A DNA stretch of 64,000 nt from Saccharopolyspora flava (GCF_900116135.1 NZ_FOZX01000012.1:94396-158395); one strand, 5' to 3'. Positions 26,032 to 34,488 are shown, counted from the stretch's first letter. Notes: generated from the sequence alone by a model not told the origin. Program-made: numbers and translations.

Positions 26032-29000
26032 GTGCTGGACGGGATGGAGCGAACCGCGGACCCCTCACCGCCCGCACCTCCGGCACCCGCACCTCGCCGC
26101 CGCCTCGCGCACGCCCTCGGCCTGCTCGTCGGGGTCCTGGCGGTGCTGGCCGCGCTGGCGGTGCCGTTCGCGCCGGTCATCGGCGAGCGGGTCACCGTCA
26201 CCTGGCCGCAGGCCGGTCGACCGGCGGAATCGACCCTGGCGTTCGTCGTCCCGTACCACCCGGACCAGGTGCACGTCCGGGTTCCGTGCCCGGTGGTCCG
26301 GGCCGGGGCGGACCGGGCTGCGCCGACGACGCTGGTGTCGTCGCGACCGCCCGGCCAGCCCACCGAGGGCTTCGCGGTCACCACCGCGCAGGACCACGTG
26401 ATCGTGCTGGTCGGCGGGGTCGAGGCGCTGCGCGCGCCGATCGCGGCGGCCTGCGACGTGGCCGTCGACGGCGGACCGTCCGGCGCGGAGGTCCGCATCG
26501 GCGACCGGACGGCGTCGGTGCAGCACGGGGTCCGCGACGTCGTCGCCTTCGCCACCGACCTCTCCCCCGCCGAGGCGAGCGGGACGCGGGTCGAGATGGT
26601 CACCGCGAACTGGTTCGCGACCTCCCCGACCAGTGGGAAGCTGCTGCTCATCGGGGTCCAGCTGCTGCTGGTGGCCGCCGGGTTCGCGCTCCTGGCGGTG
26701 CTGGACCGCGGGCGCCGCCGCGACGTGGACCGGCCGGTCTCGCGCCCGCTGCACCGGCTGATCGGCTACGGCTTCGACCTGGTGGTGCTCGCGGTGCTCG
26801 CCGGGTGGTGGCTGCTGGGGCCGAACTCGCCGGACGACTCGTTCGCGGCGGTGACCGTGCAGAACGGGCTCACCACCGGCGACGTCAGCAACTACTACCG
26901 CTGGGAGAACGCCTCCGAAGCCCCGTTCACGCTGGTCCAGCAGCTGCTGCTGCCGGTCGCCGAGTGGAACCGGAACCCGCTGGCGATGCGGCTTCCCAGC
27001 ATCCTCGCGGCGCTGCTGACCTGGCTGATCCTCAGCCGGGGCGTGCTCGGCGCCGTCCTGCCGGGCCGGCACCGGCGTCCGCTGGTGCGCGCGGTCGCGG
27101 TGATCGCGTTCCTGGGCTGGTGGCTGCCGTTCGGGATGGGCGTCCGCCCGGAGGCCTTCGAGGCCTTGGGGCTCACGGCGGTCCTCGCCGCCGTCCTGCA
27201 GGCGGCCCGCACCGAACGACGGCTCTGGCTCGGCGTGGCCGCCCTGTGCGCGGGCCTGTCGCTCGCGATCAACCCGATGGGCATCACCGCCGTCGCCCCG
27301 TTCCTGGTCCTGGCCCCGCGCCTGTGGCGGATGGCGGGTCCGGCGGTGCTCGCGCTGCTGGCGGGCATCGCCTCGGCCGGCCTGGTCGCGATGTTCGCCG
27401 ACCAGTCGCTGTTCACCACGTCCAAAGCCACCGAGCTGCACGGCTACTACGGCCCCGACGTGCCCTGGTTCCAGGAGATCACCCGCTACCAGTACCTCCT
27501 CGGCTTCGACCTCCAAGGCGACGTCGCCCGCCGCGCGGCGGTCCTCCTCACCCTCCTCCTCGCCGCCCTCACCCTCCTCACCCTCCTCCGCACCCAGGCC
27601 ACCCATCCCCGTCACCCGATCGAAAACCCCGGTTTTCGTCGCGATGAAAACCGGGGTTTTCGATCGGGTGACGGGTTGTGGATGGTGCACGTCCCGGCTG
27701 CGTCTTTGCTGGTGAGCGTGGGTTTGATGACCGTGACGCCGTCGAAGTGGACGCACTACTTCGGCGCGCTCGCGGGGGTGGGAGCCGCTACGCTGACCGC
27801 TGGAGCGGTGGTGATCGGAGTCGCCGCGATCACCGCGAGCCGGGACCGGGCGGTGCTCGTCGCCGCGCTGGTGGGCACCGTGCTCGCCGGGGGCGCGGCG
27901 GCACTGGTCTTCTCCGGCAAGAACAACTGGTTCCTGCACTCCCAGTACGGGGTGCCCTGGGGCGAAGGCCCGGTCCGGCCGCTGAACAACCCGCTGGTGT
28001 GGCTGCTGATCGCCGGGCTGCTGATGGCCGGGTCCGCGCTGATCCGGCGAGGTGACGACCGGGTGCGCCGGGCGCTGATCCGCACGCCCGCCCTGGTCTG
28101 CGTCACGGCGATGGGGGTGGCGGTGACGATCGTGCTCGGCTCGTTCGCGGTGGCGCCGATCCGGCAGGGCCCCGACGCCTACTCGATCGGCGGCCAGGGC
28201 CTCGACGCGGTGCGCGGCGGCAGCTGCGGCATCGCCGACAAGATCGTCGTCACCCCGGACCTCGCCCCGCTGCGCGGCGGCGACGGCGCCGAGATGGCCG
28301 GGTTCACCGAGGGCGTCGGTTTCGCGCCCGGTTTCACCCCGCCCGCGAACGTCCCGGTCTGGGGCAGCCTCACCGGCGGGCAGATCAACACCGGCACGCT
28401 GACCACCGGCTGGTTCCCGCTGCCGCCGCTGGCCGCCGACCAGGAGCTGGCCGTCGGCGTCGCCGGGCGCAGCGGCGACGGCAACCGCGTCGCCCTAGAG
28501 TTCTCCGGCCCCGGCGGCACCCGCGAGGTCGTCCTCGACGACACGTGGCGGGACGCCGACGAGCGCGAGACCTACCCGACCGACCACGTCGTCGAGGACG
28601 AGCCGCAGGACCACCCCGGCTGGCGCGACCTGCACCTGTCCCCCGCGCAGATCCCGCCCGGCGCCGACCGCGTCCGCATCACCGCCCTCGACGGCACCAC
28701 CGACCCGGCCGGCTGGGTCGCGGTCAGCGGCCCCCGGATCCGGCAGGTCATCCCGCTGCCGGAGTACCTGCGCGACAAGGCCCCGACCTACGTCGACTGG
28801 TCCATGACCTGGGCCGTGCCGTGCCTGCGCGACCTGCCGAAGGTCCAGGACGGTCTCGTCGAACCGCCCGCCTTCCTGCTGACCCCGCCGAACTCGATGG
28901 GCTTCGGCGGCACCGCCGCGTTCGAACGCGGCATCGGCGGGTCGTTCGCCGGAGTCCGCGACGTCGGTGTCCAAAACGAGATCCCGACAAGGCTCAAAGG

Positions 29001-29124
29001 TGATGAGAAAACACCCGAATATTCCGAGTGGGGACACCTGATCGAGGTGCAATACCCCTACCCGGGCAACCGATTCGACGTCCAGCGCGTTGACGAGCCG
29101 CGGTGGGGTTGGCGAGGGGAGTGA
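26032..29124 (+). CDS. Emb-type arabinosyltransferase (GT53), third paralogue
   Basis: The 1030-residue Emb protein retains SNYYRWENASEAPFTL and VTPSKWTHYFG but reads SPDDSF near residue 268 where its paralogues have DDGY or DDDGF: the Asp pair is kept, the glycine lost. Residues 526-548 come from a perfect in-frame hairpin (27608-27675) absent from both paralogues, inserted in a loop between membrane helices; the frame is open throughout. GTG at 26032 has GGGGGAA just upstream. The stop lies 2 bp before the GT2 gene, indicating one operon. Confidence 0.92.
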   Translation: MLDGMERTADPSPPAPPAPAPRRRLAHALGLLVGVLAVLAALAVPFAPVIGERVTVTWPQAGRPAESTLAFVVPYHPDQVHVRVPCPVVRAGADRAAPTTLVSSRPPGQPTEGFAVTTAQDHVIVLVGGVEALRAPIAAACDVAVDGGPSGAEVRIGDRTASVQHGVRDVVAFATDLSPAEASGTRVEMVTANWFATSPTSGKLLLIGVQLLLVAAGFALLAVLDRGRRRDVDRPVSRPLHRLIGYGFDLVVLAVLAGWWLLGPNSPDDSFAAVTVQNGLTTGDVSNYYRWENASEAPFTLVQQLLLPVAEWNRNPLAMRLPSILAALLTWLILSRGVLGAVLPGRHRRPLVRAVAVIAFLGWWLPFGMGVRPEAFEALGLTAVLAAVLQAARTERRLWLGVAALCAGLSLAINPMGITAVAPFLVLAPRLWRMAGPAVLALLAGIASAGLVAMFADQSLFTTSKATELHGYYGPDVPWFQEITRYQYLLGFDLQGDVARRAAVLLTLLLAALTLLTLLRTQATHPRHPIENPGFRRDENRGFRSGDGLWMVHVPAASLLVSVGLMTVTPSKWTHYFGALAGVGAATLTAGAVVIGVAAITASRDRAVLVAALVGTVLAGGAAALVFSGKNNWFLHSQYGVPWGEGPVRPLNNPLVWLLIAGLLMAGSALIRRGDDRVRRALIRTPALVCVTAMGVAVTIVLGSFAVAPIRQGPDAYSIGGQGLDAVRGGSCGIADKIVVTPDLAPLRGGDGAEMAGFTEGVGFAPGFTPPANVPVWGSLTGGQINTGTLTTGWFPLPPLAADQELAVGVAGRSGDGNRVALEFSGPGGTREVVLDDTWRDADERETYPTDHVVEDEPQDHPGWRDLHLSPAQIPPGADRVRITALDGTTDPAGWVAVSGPRIRQVIPLPEYLRDKAPTYVDWSMTWAVPCLRDLPKVQDGLVEPPAFLLTPPNSMGFGGTAAFERGIGGSFAGVRDVGVQNEIPTRLKGDEKTPEYSEWGHLIEVQYPYPGNRFDVQRVDEPRWGWRGE
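27608..27675. repeat. Perfect palindromic element inside an emb coding sequence
   Basis: Two perfect 30-nt arms (27608-27637 and 27646-27675) enclose the 8-nt loop GTCGCGAT. Each arm holds GAAAACC/GGTTTTC segments. It encodes about 23 residues (HPRHPIENPGFRR and ENRGFRSGD) absent from the two paralogous Emb proteins. The tract just before it (27541-27600) is a C/T-rich run using CTC for leucine while the rest of the gene prefers CTG. It resembles, in concept, the palindromic elements that sit in frame in Rickettsia genes. Confidence 0.9.
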
Positions 29125-29126
29125 CC

Positions 29127-30137
29127 ATGTCCGACGCGATTCGCCACGAGGTGGGTGTACCGGTACCGCAGCAGCAGCGCAGGTCCGAAGCCGAGACCGG
29201 GCAGCTGATCTCCTACGTGCTGCCCGTCTACAACGAGGCCGAGGGCATCAAGCACTTCCACGCCGAACTCACCGGAACCGTCGCCCAGCGGCCCGAATTC
29301 GACTACGAGTTCGTCTACGTCAACGACGGGTCCGCCGACGGCTCGCTGCGGATCCTGCGCGACATCGCCAAGAACGACACCCGCGTCCGGGTCATCGACT
29401 TCGCCCGCAACTTCGGCCACCAGATCGCCATCACCGCCGGGCTCGACCTCGCCGCGGGCGACGCGGTGATCGTCATGGACACCGACCTGCAAGACCCGCC
29501 GAAGGTCAGCCTGGAGATGATCGACGCGTGGCTCGACGGGGCCGAGGTCGTGCAGGCGCGGCGGCGGACCCGCCGCGACACCCCGTTCAAGCGGTTCACC
29601 GCGCACACCTACTACCGGCTGCTGCGCAGCTGCGCCGAGGTCGACATCCCCGTCGACACCGGTGATTTCCGGCTGCTCGACAAGCGCGCCGCCGAGGAGC
29701 TGCGCGGGTTCCGGGAACGCAGCCGGTTCATCCGCGGCATGGTCGCCTCGATGGGCTTCCAGCAGCGGGAACTGCTCTTCGACCGGGACGAGCGGGTCGC
29801 GGGCGAGACCAAGTACCCGATGCGCAAGATGCTGCGGCTGGCCGCCGACGGCGTCACCGGGTTCTCCACCGTTCCGCTCAAGCTCATCACCCGCATGGGC
29901 TTCGCGAGCCTCGCGCTGGCGCTGGCCGGGATCATCTACTCGGTAACGCTGCGGCTGTTCTTCCCCGAGATCACCGTGTCCGGGTGGACGATGCTGATGG
30001 TCGTGATGCTGTTCCTGGGCGGGCTGCAGATGCTGTCGCTGGGGGTCATCGGCAGCTACATCGGCCGCATCTACAACGAAGTCCAGCAACGACCGCTCTA
30101 CATCGTCCGGGATGTGATCCGGCATGACGAAGCTTGA
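29127..30137 (+). CDS. GT2 polyprenyl-phosphate glycosyltransferase (GtrB/DPM1-like)
   Basis: The 336-residue enzyme has a GT2 catalytic domain: ISYVLPVYNEAEGI, FVYVNDGSADGSL, MDTDLQDPP as the DxD-type metal site, and DTGDFRLLDKRA. Two C-terminal membrane helices follow (about residues 240-310), as in GtrB and ArnC. It should transfer a sugar from a nucleotide to polyprenyl phosphate on the inner face. ATG at 29127 has GGGGAG upstream; GTG 29121 is possible. It overlaps the GtrA gene by 14 bp, matching the GtrB-GtrA pairing of O-antigen modification. Confidence 0.9.
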   Translation: MSDAIRHEVGVPVPQQQRRSEAETGQLISYVLPVYNEAEGIKHFHAELTGTVAQRPEFDYEFVYVNDGSADGSLRILRDIAKNDTRVRVIDFARNFGHQIAITAGLDLAAGDAVIVMDTDLQDPPKVSLEMIDAWLDGAEVVQARRRTRRDTPFKRFTAHTYYRLLRSCAEVDIPVDTGDFRLLDKRAAEELRGFRERSRFIRGMVASMGFQQRELLFDRDERVAGETKYPMRKMLRLAADGVTGFSTVPLKLITRMGFASLALALAGIIYSVTLRLFFPEITVSGWTMLMVVMLFLGGLQMLSLGVIGSYIGRIYNEVQQRPLYIVRDVIRHDEA

Positions 30138-30522
30138 GCCGCGCCCCCGGCTGATCAGCCGGGAACTGCTGCTCTACGCGGTGATCGGCGGCAGCGGCGT
30201 GCTGCTCGACTACCTGCTGTTCCTGGTGCTGTTCAACTACTTCGGCGTGCACCACCAGGTCGCCAACGTCCTGAGCACCACGGCCGGGATCACCAACAAC
30301 TTCGTGCTCAACTCGCTGTTCAACTTCCGCAAGACCGACCGGATCCTGGTGCGGTTCCTGCGCTTCTACGCGGTGGGCGTCGCCGGGATCGTGCTCACGT
30401 TCCTGCTGCTCGCGGTGTTCTCGACCTGGCTCGGCATCGACGCCAACCTCGTCAAGCTCGCCAGCCTGCCCGTCGTCCTGCTGTTCCAGTACACGATCAA
30501 CAAGAGGTGGAGTTTCGGATGA
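30124..30522 (+). CDS. GtrA-family membrane protein
   Basis: The 132-residue protein has four membrane segments and GtrA signatures: LLYAVIGGSGVLLDYLLFLV, GITNNFVLNSLFNFRKTDRI, and the terminal YTINKRWSFG. It probably assists translocation of the lipid-linked sugar made by the preceding GT2 enzyme. It overlaps both neighbours (14 bp upstream; ATGA with the FAD oxidoreductase downstream), so all three should be produced together. It is a second GtrA in the window, distinct from the one at 18.4 kb. Confidence 0.9.
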   Translation: MTKLEPRPRLISRELLLYAVIGGSGVLLDYLLFLVLFNYFGVHHQVANVLSTTAGITNNFVLNSLFNFRKTDRILVRFLRFYAVGVAGIVLTFLLLAVFSTWLGIDANLVKLASLPVVLLFQYTINKRWSFG

Positions 30523-31796
30523 GAGTGGGGATCGTCGGCGCCGGCGCCACCGGGCTGACCGCGGCGTTCGACGCGGTGCGCGCCGGACACGACGTGACGG
30601 TGCTGGAAGCCTCCGCCGAGCTCGGCGGTCTCGCGGCCTCCATCGAGGTCGGCGGCACCCCGCTGGAGCGCTTCTACCACCACAGCTTCGCCAGCGACAC
30701 CGCGATGATCGAGCTCATCCAGGAGCTCGGGCTCGGCGACCAGCTGCGCTTCCACAAGCCCACCACCGGCGTGTACTTCGACGGGAAGCTGCACGACTTC
30801 GGCACCCCGGTGGAGATGCTGAAGTTCCCCGAGTTCTCGATGCTCGACCGGTTCCGGTTCGGCGCGTCCTCGGCGCTGCTGAAGGTGATCCGCAACGGCG
30901 CCCGGTTCAACGAGGTGCGCGCGCTGGACTGGATGCGCCGCTGGGCCGGGCCGAAGGTCACCTCGACGATCTGGGAACCGCTGCTGCAGGGCAAGTTCGG
31001 CGAGCACGCCGAGGACATCTCGATGGCGTGGCTGTGGGCGCGGATCCACTGCCGCACCTTCGAGCTCGGGTACCTGCACGGCGGTTTCGACCAGGTCTAC
31101 CGCGCGCTGACCGACGCGGTGACCGAGCGCGGCGGGAAGATCGAGTTCAACAAGCCGGTCTCGTCGATCACCCAGCCCGCCGAGCAGGTCATCGTGGGCG
31201 CCGCGGACGGCAGCAGCTACGAGTTCGACCGGCTCATCGTCACGGTTCCGCAGCCCGCGTTCGCCAAGGCCGCCGACATCGAGTCCGACGACGTGCTCTG
31301 GCGCAACCAGTACCTGGGCGCGACCTGCTTCATCCTCGAGCTCGACCGCAGCGTCATCCCCTACTACTGGCTCAACATCAACGACCCGGAGTTCCCGTTC
31401 CTGGCGGTCGTGGAGCACACGAACATGGTGGACCGGCAGGAGTACGGCGGGAACCACGTCGTCTACGTCGGCAACTACGTCCCCCGAGAGGACTGGCGCT
31501 TCACCACCGACCCGGCCGAGCTGCTGCGCAGCTTCATCCCGTGGCTGCAGCGCCTCAACCCCGACTTCGACGAGTCCTGGATCCAGAACTGGCACTTCTC
31601 CAAGGCCGGCTTCGCCCAACCCATCGTCACCCCCACGTACCGCTCCCTCATCCCCCCGCACACCACCCACCTACCAGGAGTCACCCTCGCAACGATGTCC
31701 CAGATCTACCCCCAAGACAGAGGCCAGTCCTACGCAATCCAAATGGCCCACGAGGTGACGGAGCACCTGGGCCTGAGGCAACCCGAACAGCAGTAA
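30519..31796 (+). CDS. FAD-dependent oxidoreductase (amine oxidase/protoporphyrinogen oxidase-like)
   Basis: The 425-residue protein starts MRVGIVGAGATGLTAAFDAV, a Rossmann FAD site, followed by DVTVLEASAELGGLAAS and FYHHSF. The C-terminal half resembles desaturase/protoporphyrinogen-oxidase-like flavoproteins and ends with the second FAD contact (MSQIYPQDRGQSYAIQMA). Its substrate is unknown. ATGA overlap with gtrA and operon position suggest action on the same lipid-linked sugar or its carrier. It is not UDP-galactopyranose mutase, which is encoded separately at 38.2 kb. The repeat array starts 20 bp after its stop. Confidence 0.82.
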   Translation: MRVGIVGAGATGLTAAFDAVRAGHDVTVLEASAELGGLAASIEVGGTPLERFYHHSFASDTAMIELIQELGLGDQLRFHKPTTGVYFDGKLHDFGTPVEMLKFPEFSMLDRFRFGASSALLKVIRNGARFNEVRALDWMRRWAGPKVTSTIWEPLLQGKFGEHAEDISMAWLWARIHCRTFELGYLHGGFDQVYRALTDAVTERGGKIEFNKPVSSITQPAEQVIVGAADGSSYEFDRLIVTVPQPAFAKAADIESDDVLWRNQYLGATCFILELDRSVIPYYWLNINDPEFPFLAVVEHTNMVDRQEYGGNHVVYVGNYVPREDWRFTTDPAELLRSFIPWLQRLNPDFDESWIQNWHFSKAGFAQPIVTPTYRSLIPPHTTHLPGVTLATMSQIYPQDRGQSYAIQMAHEVTEHLGLRQPEQQ

Positions 31797-31815
31797 GGCA
31801 ACCCACCACGAAGAC

Positions 31816-32808
31816 GTTTCGCAACGAACGCGACCAAGGCGACCCAAGCTTTGGTAGAGGCGACCCACTACGGGTACGTTTCGAAACGTACGCGACCAAG
31901 GCGACCCAAGCCTTGGTAGAGGCGACCCACTACGGGTGCGTTTCAAAAGAAGCGCAACCAAGGCGACCCAAGACTTGGTAGACGCGACCCACTGCGAATA
32001 CGTTTCAAAAGGAACGCAACTAAAGCAACCCAAGACTTGGTAGACGCGACCCACTACGGGTACGTTTCGCAACGAACGCGACCAAGGCGACCCAAGCTTT
32101 GGTAGAGGCGACCCACTACGGGTACGTTTCGATAGGCAGTGGAAATTTCTTCTGAAATTGGCAGCCCCCACAACGCGAGAAAACCCCAAGACGAAGCCAA
32201 TTTCTGGAGAAATTGCCACTCCGCACACAAGCAACCCGACCCCGCGAAGCGCTCCCGAAGAACCCCGTGGGGTGGTGACAGTTTTCATGAAAACTGTCAC
32301 GTCCCACGGGGTCTCTCTGCGGAGACGCCCCCAACCCTCGAGGTGGCTGAGCTGGGGTTTTGGGGTCCCGTCGTGTGGGTGGAGGGACAGTTTTCATGAA
32401 AACTGTCCCGACCCCCACGGGGTCGTCTTGGGAACGCTCCGCGGGGTGCTTTGGGTGCGTACGGAGGGGCAATTTCGTCCGAAATTGGCTGCGTTTCGTA
32501 GTTTTCTTACGTCACGCGGTTCGCCAATTTCAAACGAAATTTCCCCTGCCTTTCGAAACGTATCCGTAGTGGGTCGCGTTTACCAAAGCTTGGGTCATCT
32601 TGGTCGCGTTCGTTGCGAAACGCATTCGTAATGGGTCGCCTCTACCCAAGCTTGGGTCGCCTTAGTCGCGTTCCTTTCGAAACGTCTTCGTAGTGGGTCG
32701 CCTCTACCAAAGCTTGGGTCGCCTTGGTTGCGTTCCTTGCGAAACGTATCCGTAGTCGGTCGCCTCTACCCAATCTTGGGTCGCCTTGGTCGCGTTCCTT
32801 TCGGGACG
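31816..32808. repeat. Composite palindromic repeat element, copy 3 (largest)
   Basis: This fills the convergent gap between the FAD oxidoreductase and phoD genes. Five 62-bp units run rightward (GTTTC boxes at 31816, 31878, 31940, 32002, 32064, 32126), then an AATTTC hairpin pair (near 32141 and 32197), two copies of ACAGTTTTCATGAAAACTGT (32278-32297, 32387-32406), a second AATTTC pair (near 32468 and 32524), then four 62-bp units in the opposite orientation (GAAA boxes at 32555, 32617, 32679, 32741; last box decayed at 32803). The spacing is exactly 62 bp throughout. Each unit carries CCAAGCTTTGG-like and GCGACC motifs. No coding sequence is supported. Confidence 0.93.
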
Positions 32809-32825
32809 GGTTGGGGGCGAGGGGT

Positions 32826-34391
32826 TCAGGCCCTGTTGAGGCCCGGGGTGCCGTCTTGGATGGTGAAGGTGGCGAGGGTTTGGGCTTCGGCGTTTGGTTT
32901 GGAGACGTGTGGGAGGACCTTGTAGGTGGCTTCCAGGTTGTCTTCCGTGATCTTGGTGGAGATGTAGCCGCGTTGGTTGTTGTAGAGCTTCACGTGGGGG
33001 TTCTCGGCGAGGTAGGCCTTCTCCTCGTCCGTGAGGTCTGCTGAGCCGTCTCCGCCGCTGGTGATCGAGGTGGCCGTCAGCTCCGTAGCGACCACGTTCT
33101 CGCCGTCGTGGATCTCGTTGGCCCAGTGGGTGTGCACATCACCGGTCAGCACCACCGGGTTGCGGGTGCCCGCCTGCTTCCAGCCCTCGATGACCCGCTT
33201 CCGGGAACCGACGTAGCCGTCCCAGGCGTCCGGGTTGTAGGCCTTCTCCTCGCCGTTGAGGTAGTCGATCTCGGCGAACATGACCTGCTGGCCCAGCACG
33301 TCCCACCTGGCCCGCGACGAGCGCAGGCCCTGCAGCAGCCAGCGCTCCTGCTCCGCGCCCGTGAGACTGCGCTTCGGGTCCAGGCGCGCCGGGTCCTGCG
33401 TCGGGAACTCGTCGTCGCCCACCTGGTCGTCCCGGTACTGGCGGGTGTCGAGCATGTGGAACGTCGCCAGCGACCCCCACTCGACGCGCCGGAACAGCCG
33501 CAGGTCGATGCCCTGCGGGACCTGGGCGCGGCGCAGCGGCATGTTCTCGTAGTAGGCCTGGAAGGCCGCCTTGCGCCGCTCCAGGAAGTTCGGCTGCGGC
33601 TCCTCGGGGTGCTCGTAGACCTCGTCCGCCCAGTTGTTGTCGACCTCGTGGTCGTCCCACACGACCACCCACGGGGCCGCGGCGTGCGCGTGCTGCAGGT
33701 CGGCGTCGGTCTTGTACTGGGCGTGCCGCTGCCGGTAGTTCGCCAGCGTCTCGGTCTCCGGACCGACGTGGTCGCGGACGTTGCCGCCCGGGATCTCGTA
33801 GTCGCCCGCCTGGTACTCGTACTGGTAGTCACCCAGGTGCAGGACCAGGTCCGGGCGCTCGTCGCCCAGGTGCCGGTAGGCGGTGAAGTAGCCGTGCTCG
33901 TACTGGGCGCAGGAGGCGAAGGCCATGTGCAGCTCGCCCATCGCGCCCGGCATCGGTGCGGTGCGGGTGCGGCCGGCCGGGGAGAGCTCGCCCTGCGCGC
34001 GGAACCGGTAGAAGTAGTCGCGGCCCGGCCGCAGGCCCTCCAGCTCCACGTGCACGCTGTGCCCCAGCTCCGGTGCCGCCTGGGCCTCGCCGCGGCGGAC
34101 GACGCGGGTGAAGTTCTCGTCCTCGGCGACCTCCCACTGCACCGGGAGCGTCTTGCCCGGCATACCGCCCATGCCGTCGTCGGCCAGCGGATCGGCGGCC
34201 AGCCGCGTCCACAGCACGAACCCGTCCGGCAGCGGGTCGCCCGAGGCCACGCCCAGGCTGAACACCCCGGCGCGCCGGGCAGCACCGGCACCCGGCAGCG
34301 ACCACGCCGCCGGCGCCCCCACCGTCAGGGCGGCGGCACCGGCGGCACCGCCCAGCAGCACGTGCCGGCGCGAGAGCTTCGAAACGTCCAT
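32826..34391 (-). CDS. phoD: PhoD-like alkaline phosphatase/phosphodiesterase, Tat-exported
   Basis: The 521-residue protein begins with a twin-arginine signal (SRRHVLLGGAAGAAALTVG). The N-terminal fibronectin-like PhoD_N domain includes FSLGVASGDPLPDGFVLWTR; the metallophosphoesterase domain includes LGDYQYEY, VWDDHEVDNNW and LTGDVHTHW, the metal-binding motifs of PhoD. It releases phosphate from phosphomono- or diesters outside the cell. ATG at 34391 is fixed by the signal peptide. In mycobacteria the place next to ubiA is held by aftB; here phoD is found instead. Confidence 0.94.
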   Translation of the reverse strand: MDVSKLSRRHVLLGGAAGAAALTVGAPAAWSLPGAGAARRAGVFSLGVASGDPLPDGFVLWTRLAADPLADDGMGGMPGKTLPVQWEVAEDENFTRVVRRGEAQAAPELGHSVHVELEGLRPGRDYFYRFRAQGELSPAGRTRTAPMPGAMGELHMAFASCAQYEHGYFTAYRHLGDERPDLVLHLGDYQYEYQAGDYEIPGGNVRDHVGPETETLANYRQRHAQYKTDADLQHAHAAAPWVVVWDDHEVDNNWADEVYEHPEEPQPNFLERRKAAFQAYYENMPLRRAQVPQGIDLRLFRRVEWGSLATFHMLDTRQYRDDQVGDDEFPTQDPARLDPKRSLTGAEQERWLLQGLRSSRARWDVLGQQVMFAEIDYLNGEEKAYNPDAWDGYVGSRKRVIEGWKQAGTRNPVVLTGDVHTHWANEIHDGENVVATELTATSITSGGDGSADLTDEEKAYLAENPHVKLYNNQRGYISTKITEDNLEATYKVLPHVSKPNAEAQTLATFTIQDGTPGLNRA

Positions 34392-34488
34392 GGCAGCAAG
34401 TCCTCCATCGATTCGGGAACGCCGACCACTCTCACCGCACCGGGTGAACGCACCGGTGATCGTCGATGAACAGACCGTGCAGAACGAC

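Noticed and set aside
31671..32631. Open frames within repeat copy 3 (for example 32116-32472 minus, 32158-32631 plus)
   Set aside because: They arise from repeat units read in frame, occur on both strands, and encode repeated nonsense peptides.
31816..32808. Possible CRISPR array
   Set aside because: The 62-bp units follow each other with no unique spacers, they invert half-way, and no cas genes are nearby.
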